From contig NZ_JAMDLI010000003.1 of NCBI RefSeq assembly GCF_023721815.1, positions 1-64,000 on the forward strand: 64,000 bases of DNA, in the 5' to 3' direction. This stretch comes from Pleomorphomonas sp. JP5. GTDB taxonomy: Bacteria > Pseudomonadota > Alphaproteobacteria > Rhizobiales > Pleomorphomonadaceae. This document shows, piece after piece, positions 37,960 to 45,585 of this stretch. Each line of letters opens with the position of its first letter. The first letter of the stretch is position 1. The position numbers were made by a program, and so were the translations under genes. Below the pieces are notes generated by a model. The model was not told the DNA's origin. It worked only from the letters and a program-made list of their open reading frames with translations, and made no database searches.

Positions 37960-37992
37960 ACGAGCCGCTCGAGTTTTCTCGGGGCGGCTCGT
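37960..37992 (+). promoter_or_regulatory. Strong hairpin in the rpmE leader
   Basis: ACGAGCCGC (37960-37968) pairs with GCGGCTCGT (37984-37992), and inside it CGAG (37970-37973) pairs with CTCG (37978-37981) across a TTTT loop. No T-run follows, so it is not a simple terminator; a ribosomal-protein leader is likely. Confidence 0.5.
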
Positions 37993-38093
37993 TCCTCTGA
38001 TGAGCCGCCGTGTGGCCGATATCCGACACCGGGCGCCCCGATAAGGCCGGCGCCACTGATTGCGCCTCTTGGGCGCCCGAAAGGATCGAAAAG

Positions 38094-38321
38094 ATGAAGC
38101 AGGGCATTCATCCCGACTATCACGAGATCAAGGTCGTCATGACCGACGGTACCGAGTTCGTCACCCGTTCGTGCTACGGCGCCAAGGATGCGAAGCTCAA
38201 CCTCGACATCGATCCGAAGGTGCATCCGGCCTGGACCGGCGGTCAGCAGCAGCTGATGGACCGCGGTGGCCGTCTGTCGCGCTTCAACTCCAAGTTCGGT
38301 GGTCTGTTCACCGCCAAGTAA
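38094..38321 (+). CDS. rpmE: 50S ribosomal protein L31, zinc-free form
   Basis: A 75-residue L31: [16 protein letters not shown], then [15 protein letters not shown] and a C-terminal [14 protein letters not shown]. The zinc ligands of the C+ form (CxC or CxxC pairs) are absent, with valine and aspartate in their place, so it needs no zinc. ATG 38094 lies inside a GGATCGAAAAG ribosome-site context. A strong terminator follows at once. Confidence 0.96.
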   Translation: MKQGIHPDYHEIKVVMTDGTEFVTRSCYGAKDAKLNLDIDPKVHPAWTGGQQQLMDRGGRLSRFNSKFGGLFTAK

Positions 38322-38342
38322 GGCTGAACGACAGGACGAACA

Positions 38343-38379
38343 TGAAAAACCCCGGCGAGTGCTGCTCGCCGGGGTTTTT
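38343..38379. terminator. Terminator between rpmE and rcdA (bidirectional)
   Basis: Perfect 10-bp stem CCCCGGCGAG/CTCGCCGGGG (38350-38359, 38365-38374), 5-base loop, T-run to the right and A-run to the left, serving both converging genes. Confidence 0.92.
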
Positions 38380-38454
38380 GTTTGGAGATGGGGAGCCTCG
38401 CCAGCAAGTCGTCCGATCCGTCGGCGCCTCCCCGCACCGACGGATCGAGGACGA

Positions 38455-38988
38455 TCAGCTGTCGGCGCGGCGGGCGCCGAAGGCGCTGGCGAGGCGATCG
38501 AGATCGCGGGCAACGAGGTTGGCGGCCGGCTCGGCGGCGACGTCGTAGATGGCCTTGTCCATGTGGACGATGCGGCCATGCAGGCGATCGGTACGCTCGA
38601 TGATCGAGCGGAGTGTCTCGGGCAACTCGTTCCACAGCGGGCCGGACATGACCGGCGGCTGGAAGTCGAGGCGCACCTTGTTCTTTTCCGTGCGGGCCTG
38701 CTCGGGCGACATCTCGCCTTCGTTGACCGCGCGCTGCATCAGAAGCCACGAGGCGATCTGCATCAGGCGCGTGGTGAGGCGCATCGACTCGGTGGAGTAG
38801 GACAGCGTTGCGGCGCGGCTGAGCGTGCGGCTCTCGGTGCGGCCATCGCCGTCGAGATAGGCGGCCGTCTCCTCGACGAGCGCCATGCCCTCGCGGAACA
38901 GCTCACGGAACAGTTCCGAATTGAGCGCGCGCGCACCAAAGGCGATCGCTTCCGTTCCGAAATGGGACTTGCCGGTAAAATCACTCAT
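38455..38988 (-). CDS. rcdA: RcdA-like CtrA degradation regulator (DUF1465)
   Basis: A 177-residue DUF1465 protein. In Caulobacter RcdA is an adaptor in the ClpXP hierarchy that, with CpdR and PopA, delivers the cell-cycle master regulator CtrA for proteolysis. Conserved helices FGARALNSELFRELFREGMAL, SYSTESMRLTTRLMQIASWLL and NKVRLDFQPP identify the family; the C-terminus is short and polar. ATG 38988 (MSDFTGKS) fits; the frame is open to 39072. It faces rpmE. Confidence 0.85.
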   Translation of the reverse strand: MSDFTGKSHFGTEAIAFGARALNSELFRELFREGMALVEETAAYLDGDGRTESRTLSRAATLSYSTESMRLTTRLMQIASWLLMQRAVNEGEMSPEQARTEKNKVRLDFQPPVMSGPLWNELPETLRSIIERTDRLHGRIVHMDKAIYDVAAEPAANLVARDLDRLASAFGARRADS

Positions 38989-39500
38989 CACGCCACCTCT
39001 GCACCAGACGCTCGGACAAATGGCCCGGCCGGCTTCGCGCCCATGAGTTGGACCGCGAAAGCGCCGTAGCAAAGGAAAAGCTGACGCATGTCGCCGCTAT
39101 TCCCCGCAATCCCCAAAAGGGAGATCAGAATCCCCTTCCGGAGCAGTCGTCCGACTTTGCGATGAAGGTCGCAACCGGCATGCCAGGAATGGCAGGACCC
39201 GGCCTGAACGTGAATGAAAGGTTAACGCAAAGAGCTGGGAGAGTCTCGACAAATCCTGAGGCGTCGGAGAACCGGCCCCAAAAGCGGGGGGCGCAGGATG
39301 CGTGGAAGAGGGCAGCGGGAAACGCCGAACAAAAAAAAGGCCGCCAAGGGCGGCCCTTCATAAGTTGAACAGGGAGGCGTCAAAAGAGTGACAGGAGCCA
39401 CTCGTGATCCAACCATACGGATCGAATTCTTGATAAACGAAACTGGTAAACGAACCCTTAGCAATGAATAATTTTCGATGGATTCCGTTAGCCATCCGCT
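38989..39500. other. Gene-poor gap between rcdA and the DUF1192 gene
   Basis: No supported gene. A 106-codon open frame at 39048-39368 has no protein-like pattern and runs through the terminator below. The gap should hold the rcdA promoter and the 3' end of the DUF1192 transcript. Confidence 0.5.
39331..39356 (-). terminator. Rho-independent terminator on the minus strand
   Basis: Stem GGCCGCC/GGCGGCC (39339-39345, 39349-39355) with a 3-base loop; read on the minus strand it is followed by eight Ts. About 145 bases downstream of the DUF1192 gene. Confidence 0.8.
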
Positions 39501-39692
39501 TCAGAACTTGAACAGGGAGTCGGCGGCGCTGCGGACATCGTCCTTGAGACGCAAGGTCTCCTCGATGCGGGCGATCTCCTCGTGCAGGAGGCCGATCCGG
39601 GCGCGGAGCTCGGCTACCGAGAGGCGCGACAGATCCTGGCCGACGACATGAGCGGGCGGCGGCATTTGGGGCCGATCGTCATCGATGGTCAT
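39501..39692 (-). CDS. DUF1192 small protein
   Basis: A 63-residue protein: MTIDDDRPQMPP, then LSRLSVAELRARIGLLHEEI and ARIEETLRLKDDVRSAADSLF, an amphipathic helix pair typical of DUF1192. Function unknown. It is conserved beside the quinone oxidoreductase and trcR in Hyphomicrobiales, here divergent from the oxidoreductase. ATG 39692 is preferred over 39749 because the extension is arginine/proline-rich and not conserved in such proteins. Confidence 0.75.
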   Translation of the reverse strand: MTIDDDRPQMPPPAHVVGQDLSRLSVAELRARIGLLHEEIARIEETLRLKDDVRSAADSLFKF

Positions 39693-39832
39693 CTGAACCC
39701 TCCTTGTTATGGCTGAGGGAAGTGAAGGCTGGCCCGGCCGACGTGTCAAGTTGGTTCAGAGTGGATAGGTTCGCCGGAGAGTTATTCCCGGCTGGCGATT
39801 CGTCGCCGTCTCGCCCAGGGAGGGAGCCCGCG

Positions 39833-40831
39833 ATGAAAAGTCTGCCGTCCGACATGCTGGCGATCGAGATTTCCCGCCCCGGCGGGCCGGAGGTGTTGAG
39901 GCCGACGCGACGGTCCGTACCGGCCCTGCCGGCCGATGGGGTGCTGATCGCCGTCGAGGCGGCCGGCGTCAACCGGCCCGATGCATTGCAGCGGCAAGGC
40001 GTTTATCCGCCGCCGCCCGGCGCGTCCGATATCCCGGGGCTCGAAGTGGCGGGGACCGTCGTGGCGGTCGGTGCCGAAGTGCGCGGCGTTTTCATCGGCG
40101 CCAAGGTGACGGCGCTGGTGGCCGGTGGTGGGTATGCCGAGTTTTGCGCGGCCCCGGCCGGAAGCTGCCTGCCCTGGCCGGACGGCTTCGACGCGGTGCG
40201 GTCCGCTTCCTTGCCGGAGACCTTCTTCACCGTCTGGTCCAACGTGTTTGACCGGGGGCGTCTTGAGGCTGGCGAGAGCTTTCTCGTCCATGGCGGCACG
40301 TCCGGCATCGGGACGACGGCGATCCAGCTTGCCCGCGCCTTCGGGGCGCGCGTGTTCGCGACGGCAGGAAGCGCCGAGAAGTGCGAGGCCTGCCGCCGCC
40401 TTGGCGCTGAGGTTGCCGTCAACTATCGCGACGAGGATTTCGTCACCGTGCTGAAGGCCGCGACGGAGGGACGGGGCGTCGATGTCATTCTCGACATGGT
40501 GGGCGGCGACTACGTCGATCGCAACTATGAGCTGGCCGCTATCGACGGCCGCATCGTGCAGATTGCCTTCCTCGGCGGGGCCAAGGCGTCGGCCAACTTC
40601 GCCAAGCTGATGCAGAAGCGGCTCGTCCATACCGGCTCGACCCTGAGGGCGCGCGAGCCCGCCTTCAAGGCGGGAATCGCAGCGTCGCTCCGCAACAAGG
40701 TCTGGCCTCTGCTTGGCGCCGGCAGCGTCGCCCCGGTGATCGATCAGGTGTTGCCCGCCGAGCAGGCGGCGGAAGCGCATGCCCGTCTCGAAGACGATCA
40801 TATCGGAAAGATCGTGCTGACCTTCGGCTGA
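39833..40831 (+). CDS. NAD(P)H-quinone oxidoreductase (MDR superfamily, PIG3-like)
   Basis: A 332-residue zinc-free medium-chain reductase. AAGVNRPDALQRQGVYPPPPGASDIPGLEVAGTV-type residues (about 45-78) and the nucleotide-binding HGGTSGIGTTAIQLARAFGA (about 147-166) are the family signatures, followed by DVILDMVGG. It reduces quinones with NADPH. AGGGAGCC precedes ATG 39833. trcR follows on the same strand after a 135-base gap with its own likely promoter. Confidence 0.92.
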   Translation: MKSLPSDMLAIEISRPGGPEVLRPTRRSVPALPADGVLIAVEAAGVNRPDALQRQGVYPPPPGASDIPGLEVAGTVVAVGAEVRGVFIGAKVTALVAGGGYAEFCAAPAGSCLPWPDGFDAVRSASLPETFFTVWSNVFDRGRLEAGESFLVHGGTSGIGTTAIQLARAFGARVFATAGSAEKCEACRRLGAEVAVNYRDEDFVTVLKAATEGRGVDVILDMVGGDYVDRNYELAAIDGRIVQIAFLGGAKASANFAKLMQKRLVHTGSTLRAREPAFKAGIAASLRNKVWPLLGAGSVAPVIDQVLPAEQAAEAHARLEDDHIGKIVLTFG

Positions 40832-40966
40832 AGCCCGGTTTTTCCGGCTTGTTGCGATTGCAGAACAGGGGAGCGATCTGTATATAGGTAACCATTCCCC
40901 AGTCATCGTGATACGAGACGGAGGGCCGCCGGCGAGAGCCGGTGGACCAGCGAAGAGGATTTATCG

Positions 40967-41665
40967 ATGTCGACCCCGTTGATGCCCAAGGCAACCGCCG
41001 TCTGGCTGGTCGAGAATACGGCTCTGTCGTTCGACCAGATCGCCGCCTTCTGCAAGCTGCACGCCCTCGAGGTCAAGGCCATCGCCGATGGCGAAGCGGC
41101 CCAGGGCATCAAGGGTCTGGACCCGATCCTGACCGGTCAGCTCAGCCGCGACGACATCGAGAAGGCAGAGAAGGATGGCTCGATCCGCCTGAAGCTGCTC
41201 GACCCCAAGGTGCGGGTGCCCGAGGCCAAGCGTCGTGGCCCGCGCTATACGCCGGTTTCCCGCCGTCAGGACCGGCCGAACGCCATCCTCTGGCTGGTGC
41301 GCAACCATCCCGAGCTGAAGGACGCGCAGATCATGCGCCTCGTCGGCACGACCAAGACGACGATCGCCCAGATCCGCGACCGGACCCACTGGAACTCCGC
41401 CAACCTGACGCCGGCCGATCCGGTGACCCTTGGTCTCTGCTCGCAGATCGAGCTGGACATGGAAGTCGAGAAGGCGGGCAAGGTGTCGCCGGAAAAGGTG
41501 CTGACGCAGACGCTGCTGCCGGTGGAAGAGACGACGTCTCCCGACGCGCTCACCGGCTTCCGCGCCCCGTCGCGCGACGACGAGGAGGAGCTCGACGCCG
41601 AGGCGGTGTTCGCCAAGCTCAATGCCCTCTCCAGCCCGAAGTCCGACGAGGACGAAGACCTCTAG
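40967..41665 (+). CDS. trcR: TrcR-like cell-cycle transcriptional regulator (DUF1013)
   Basis: A 232-residue DUF1013 protein. It begins MSTPLMPKATAVWLVENTALSF and contains two similar DNA-binding-like units: VWLVENTALSFDQIAAFCKLH (about 11-31) and ILWLVRNHPELKDAQIMRLVG (about 105-125). TrcR is an essential alphaproteobacterial regulator linked to cell-cycle gene expression and interacts with RNA polymerase. The C-terminus is acidic. Its TAG stop lies inside the outer end (CTAGAGCA) of a 118-bp intergenic repeat. A TATATA (about 40879) upstream may be its -10 box. Confidence 0.9.
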   Translation: MSTPLMPKATAVWLVENTALSFDQIAAFCKLHALEVKAIADGEAAQGIKGLDPILTGQLSRDDIEKAEKDGSIRLKLLDPKVRVPEAKRRGPRYTPVSRRQDRPNAILWLVRNHPELKDAQIMRLVGTTKTTIAQIRDRTHWNSANLTPADPVTLGLCSQIELDMEVEKAGKVSPEKVLTQTLLPVEETTSPDALTGFRAPSRDDEEELDAEAVFAKLNALSSPKSDEDEDL

Positions 41666-41779
41666 AGCATTCGCCGACCGAATTGAAACATTTGGTCGTC
41701 CAGCGAATGCTCCAGATTCATTTGCTGGAGCAGCCGCTCTTCGATCAGGTTGATTCAACCTGATCGGCGGGTGCTCTAG
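41662..41779. repeat. 118-bp mosaic intergenic repeat, copy 1
   Basis: Bounded by CTAGAGCA and TGCTCTAG. Inside: a long hairpin (GAGCATTCG...CGACC-x-GGTCG...CGAATGCTC), a small CCAG/CTGG hairpin, and GATCAGGTTGATTCAACCTGATC, an 11-bp perfect inverted repeat. Copy 2 at 52635-52752 has the same length and differs at only a few bases. Confidence 0.9.
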
Positions 41780-42094
41780 ATCATTTCGGGATGATAGCGC
41801 GGCCGCCTTTGCGCAGGCCTCGCGCACTGGCACGAGGCTCCGGGTTTCCGGGGCCTTTTTTGTTTCGATTGCCAGGAGCTGGGTGTCGGTCTCTTTTCGC
41901 TTCCCGTCACTGTTTTGCGCCTCCCGTCACTAGGCGCGTTGGCGGGGCGACTTTATGACTTGGGCAGGTCCGTTCGCTCGCATGAAGGCGCGGATCCGCC
42001 ACGCACGTCTCGGGGGGAACCGGCGGTGCGCTGGCGGCCTGTTTGCCTTCTTCATTGAGGGCCGGGGCGGACTGTCCGGTTCAGGGAGGGGCAG
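41780..42094 (+). other. 3' region of trcR and gap before the hydrolase gene
   Basis: After the repeat comes a small ATCAT...GATGAT hairpin and then a terminator (41835-41861). The rest, about 230 bases, shows no gene. Confidence 0.6.
41835..41861 (+). terminator. Rho-independent terminator, probably of trcR
   Basis: Stem AGGCTCCGG (41835-41843) with CCGGGGCCT (41848-41856), one T-G wobble, GTTT loop, followed by a run of Ts. The trcR transcript would thus carry the 118-bp repeat in its 3' untranslated region. Confidence 0.75.
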
Positions 42095-43813
42095 ATGAGA
42101 CGCAGGGCATTGCTGGCGATCGTCGGTGCGGCGATCATGCTGGTCGGTGGATTGCTGGCCTATTTCACGCAGACGTCGGGCGGCATTCGCATCGAGGACG
42201 TGCGGTTTGTCGGCGAGAAGGGCAACACCATGAGTGCCCTCGTCTACATTCCGCCGACGGCCACGGAGGAGCATCCGGCGCCGGGCATCCTGGCCGTACA
42301 CGGCTATTTCAACTCGCGCGAGGCGCAGAGCGGCTTTGCCATCGAGTTTGCCAGACGCGGCTATGTCGTCGTGGCCCTCGATCAGGCCGGCCATGGCTAC
42401 AGCGATCCGCCGGCGTTCGGCTACAGCTTCGGCGGGCCGGACGGCCTGCGCTATCTGCGCAGTCTGCCTTTCGTCGACAAGGACAACATCGGCCTTGAAG
42501 GGCACTCCATGGGAGGGTGGACGGTTCTTGCGGCGGCGGCGGAAATGCCCGATGCCTACAAGGCCGTCGTGCTCGAGGGCTCGTCGACCGGGGCGCCGTT
42601 CGCCAAGGAGGGCGATCCGGACTGGCCGCGCAATCTCGCGGTCGTTTTCTCCAAGTACGACGAGTTCTCCGCCCTCATGTGGGGCAGCCCCAAGCCCACG
42701 GAGCTTGGAATGACGCCCAAGATCCAGGCGGTGTTCGGCGTTCAGGAGCCAATCGAGGTCGGCAAGATCTATGGCGACATCGCCCAGGGTACGGCGCGTG
42801 TCCTCCAGCAGCCGGCCGTGACCCATCCGGGCGATCACATCAGCCACGAGGCGATCGGCTATGCGATCGACTGGTTCGGCAAGACGCTGACCGGCGGCGT
42901 GGCGCTGCCCACGGACGATCAGATCTGGTTCCACAAGGAGATCGGAACCGGCCTGGCGCTGGTGGGCTTCGTGGTGCTGCTGCTCGGCGTGTTCGACCTT
43001 CTGCTCGGCCTGCCGATCTTTGCGTCCCTGCGCTCCGGGAAACCGGCTGCCGCCGTCGTCGAACCCCGGCCGGGCAAGCGGACCATGGCAGCCTTCTGGA
43101 TGACCGTGCTGATCCCGCCGCTGACCTACTATCCGGCCTTCATGCTCGGCGAGGTCATCCTGCCGGCGTCGGCGGTGTTTCGGCAAACGTTTACCAGCCA
43201 GGTCATGACCTGGGCGATGATCAACCTGATCATCACCCTGGTCCTGTTGCGCTGGGCCCCTAGGTCGTTTGAGCGACGTGGCGTCATTCTGCCGTCCCTG
43301 CTCATTGCCATCGTCGTCGCCGCCATCGGCTACGTGGCGGTCTGGCTGGTCGATGCGGCGTTCAAGATCGACCTGCGGTTCTGGTTCTTTGCCCTGAAGC
43401 TGCCAAGCGCAGCCCAGTTCAAGGCGTTCCTTCTCTACCTCCTGCCGTTCACGGCCTTCTTTGTCGTGTCCTTGCACATGTTGCACCGCAACTTCAGCTC
43501 GCCGGGCCTGCCGGCAGCTCGTCACTATGCCCTGACGGTCCTGGCGCTCGTCCTCGGCTTCGCCATCCTCGAGGCCATTCAGTACGGGCACCTCTGGCTG
43601 ACCGGCGAGCTGATCAACCCGATCGCCTCCAATCCGCCGCTGATGCCGCTGTCGACGATCATCGGCCTGAACTTCCTGCCCGTCTTTACCGCCGTGGGGT
43701 TCATCTCGACCTTCACCTGGCGGCGAACGGGATCGTCGCTGCCGGGCGCGTTGATCTGTGGTCTGCTGGTGACCTGGTACCTGACGGTGGGTACGGCGAC
43801 GCACTTCGCCTGA
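42095..43813 (+). CDS. Alpha/beta hydrolase fused to a polytopic membrane domain
   Basis: A 572-residue protein. An N-terminal signal-anchor helix (about 5-25) leads to an alpha/beta-hydrolase domain (about 40-270): PGILAVHGYFNSREAQSGF, ALDQAGHGYSD, the nucleophile elbow GHSMGGWTVL (about 135-144) and a likely catalytic histidine in HPGDHISHEA (about 250). From about 285 to the end are roughly eight membrane helices. The hydrolase domain should sit on the periplasmic face. The substrate is unknown; acyl or ester groups on envelope lipids are a guess. GGGAGGGG precedes ATG 42095. Confidence 0.85.
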   Translation: MRRRALLAIVGAAIMLVGGLLAYFTQTSGGIRIEDVRFVGEKGNTMSALVYIPPTATEEHPAPGILAVHGYFNSREAQSGFAIEFARRGYVVVALDQAGHGYSDPPAFGYSFGGPDGLRYLRSLPFVDKDNIGLEGHSMGGWTVLAAAAEMPDAYKAVVLEGSSTGAPFAKEGDPDWPRNLAVVFSKYDEFSALMWGSPKPTELGMTPKIQAVFGVQEPIEVGKIYGDIAQGTARVLQQPAVTHPGDHISHEAIGYAIDWFGKTLTGGVALPTDDQIWFHKEIGTGLALVGFVVLLLGVFDLLLGLPIFASLRSGKPAAAVVEPRPGKRTMAAFWMTVLIPPLTYYPAFMLGEVILPASAVFRQTFTSQVMTWAMINLIITLVLLRWAPRSFERRGVILPSLLIAIVVAAIGYVAVWLVDAAFKIDLRFWFFALKLPSAAQFKAFLLYLLPFTAFFVVSLHMLHRNFSSPGLPAARHYALTVLALVLGFAILEAIQYGHLWLTGELINPIASNPPLMPLSTIIGLNFLPVFTAVGFISTFTWRRTGSSLPGALICGLLVTWYLTVGTATHFA

Positions 43814-43833
43814 GCCAACGCGCATCGATCTTC

Positions 43834-43862
43834 AAGCCGGCGGGGAAACTCGCCGGCTTTTT
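43834..43862 (+). terminator. Rho-independent terminator after the membrane hydrolase gene
   Basis: Stem AAGCCGGCG/CGCCGGCTT (43834-43842, 43851-43859) with an 8-base loop and a T-run. Confidence 0.88.
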
Positions 43863-43897
43863 GCGTCTTCATGCGCTTCTGCCTGGAATCCGGGCCC

Positions 43898-43949
43898 AGA
43901 GCATTCGCTTTCGATCAGGTTGATTCTACCTGATCGGCGGGTGCTCTAG
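43898..43949. repeat. Mosaic intergenic repeat, shortened copy 3
   Basis: Keeps the left end AGAGCATTCG and the right module (TTCGATCAGGTTGATTCtACCTGATCGGCGGGTGCTCTAG in outline) but lacks the central hairpins of copies 1 and 2, as if about 66 bases were deleted. Confidence 0.85.
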
Positions 43950-44061
43950 GACGTTCGTCTGATAAGGATCAGTTCGCAATCAAGATAGGATGGCGCGATC
44001 GTGCCGCACCGATCAGTACAAACGAACGTGGATCGAACCGTCGCTTGGGAGCCGAGGTCAA

Positions 44062-45081
44062 ATGCCATCGCGGGTGATCGTGTCGACGACCGATGTTGCT
44101 CAGGACGACAGGTTCTCCTACTTCCGGGAAAAGGTTGCCGCCTGTTTCGACGGGCTTGAGCTGGTGGAGCCCAAGGGCGAGACGCTGGACGCCCGGTTCG
44201 ATACGATGGACATCGGCGATATCCAGGTCTGCCGGATCACCGGTTCCGAGCATGGAGTGCGCCGCTCCCGGTCGGCCCTGCGCAGTTCGCCCGGCGACAG
44301 GGTCAGCGTGAATTACTGTGATGGTGGCGATTACTTTCTGAGCGACGCGCTGGGAAGCGGGGACGTTCGATACGGGGCGCTGCGCATCATCGACAACGCC
44401 AGCGAGTTCGAGTTGCGCCTGCCGAGGGGAGAACGGGGTGTTCTCCATTGCTTCCAGATTCCGCGCATGGCGTTCGGCGACGATGTGTCGTTCCGCAAAA
44501 TAAACTCGATCTTGTCCGACTCCCGCCTTGGCTCCCTTGTCTCCGAACAGTATCGCGTGTTGGTCAAGGCCCTGCGACTTGACAACGTCGCCGCCGCCCA
44601 TGCGGCGGCCAACGCGACAAAGGCCATGCTTTTGTCGCTGGGCGAGGCCTCCGACATCGATGGCGGTCGGCGGGAGCCGAACGTCGGCATCGCCTCGCTG
44701 AAAAGCCACGTTCTGAGCCGCCTGTCGGAGCCGGGGCTGAGCATCGAAGCGGTGGCGGGCGCCTTCCGCTGTTCGGAGCGCACCGTGCAGAACCGCTTCG
44801 CCGCCGAGGGGGAGACGTTCTCATCCTGGCTGTTGTCTCAGCGTCTGGCGCGCGCCGAGGAGTATCTGCTGGCGCCGGCCCACGCGCTGCGAAGCATCGA
44901 ATGGATCGGCTTCTCGTGCGGTTTCGTCGCTACGGCGCACTTCCATCGCGCGTTCAAGGAGCGCTTCGGCATGACGCCCCGCACATTTCGCGAGCGCGGC
45001 TGCTCGAATGGAGAAGGCGGGGGTGACTTCGCACCGGCGCAAGCCGATCGGCGTGGGATCAACCCTCATGGAGCCTGTTGA
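44062..45081 (+). CDS. AraC-family regulator with N-terminal ligand-binding-like domain
   Basis: A 339-residue regulator (PF14525-like architecture): a cupin-like N-terminal sensing domain (about 1-200) and a C-terminal AraC DNA-binding domain with LSIEAVAGAFRCSERTVQNRF (first helix-turn-helix, about 230-250), then IEWIGFSCGFVATAHFHRAFKERFGMTPRTFRE. GAGG lies close to ATG 44062; ATG 43990 (after AGATAGG) would add 24 residues. No obvious target operon is adjacent. Confidence 0.88.
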   Translation: MPSRVIVSTTDVAQDDRFSYFREKVAACFDGLELVEPKGETLDARFDTMDIGDIQVCRITGSEHGVRRSRSALRSSPGDRVSVNYCDGGDYFLSDALGSGDVRYGALRIIDNASEFELRLPRGERGVLHCFQIPRMAFGDDVSFRKINSILSDSRLGSLVSEQYRVLVKALRLDNVAAAHAAANATKAMLLSLGEASDIDGGRREPNVGIASLKSHVLSRLSEPGLSIEAVAGAFRCSERTVQNRFAAEGETFSSWLLSQRLARAEEYLLAPAHALRSIEWIGFSCGFVATAHFHRAFKERFGMTPRTFRERGCSNGEGGGDFAPAQADRRGINPHGAC

Positions 45082-45321
45082 GGCCGTCCGGCTTTCTGCG
45101 GACCCAGGGCTCTTCTCTCGGGGGCGCGAGTGAGACCTTGGTCGATAGCGCAACAATCGGAAACACATGCAGCCATCGTGTGCAATTATACACAATAATT
45201 ATCTGTATAAGCGCAATTTATAAACATGGCCGGACGCCTTGAACTCCGCAGCCATCGACTTCATATCAAAATTGTGACACGATGAATATGTTGAGGCTTA
45301 GCCCACAGCAAGGAGGCCCGA

Positions 45322-45504
45322 ATGTCTGTTCAGTCGCACATTGCAGAGCTTGAACGCCGTCACGCTGCCCTCGAGCGCGAGCTCGACGAGGCCAACCAGC
45401 ACCCCAGCATGGACGGCACGACATTGCGCGAGTTGAAGCGGCAAAAGCTGGCCCTGAAGGACGAGATCGTAAAGCTTTCGTCCGATACCCAGGTCCTCCA
45501 CTAA
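45322..45504 (+). CDS. DUF465 (YdcH-like) small coiled-coil protein
   Basis: A 60-residue helical protein: HIAELERRHAALERELDEA, then LRELKRQKLALKDEIVKL, the DUF465 signature. Function unknown. AAGGAGG is nine bases before ATG 45322. It is a single-gene transcript: an AT-rich upstream region (45082-45321) and its own terminator. A paralogue lies at 48129-48341 in front of purE. Confidence 0.88.
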   Translation: MSVQSHIAELERRHAALERELDEANQHPSMDGTTLRELKRQKLALKDEIVKLSSDTQVLH

Positions 45505-45537
45505 GGACATTGCTGTTCGGAATCCACTGATCCGGCA

Positions 45538-45572
45538 AACGCCACGGCCTCTGGTCCGTGGCGTTTTGTTTT
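45538..45572 (+). terminator. Rho-independent terminator after the DUF465 gene
   Basis: Perfect 10-bp stem AACGCCACGG/CCGTGGCGTT (45538-45547, 45556-45565), 8-base loop, then TTGTTTT. Confidence 0.9.
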
Positions 45573-45585
45573 GGGGCGGTGGGGG

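Noticed and set aside
39048-39368. 106-codon plus-strand frame in the rcdA-DUF1192 gap
   Set aside because: No recognisable pattern, and its 3' end runs through a minus-strand terminator.
41930-43825. 631-codon minus-strand frame opposite the membrane hydrolase
   Set aside because: Low-complexity R/Q/D/H composition; antisense shadow.
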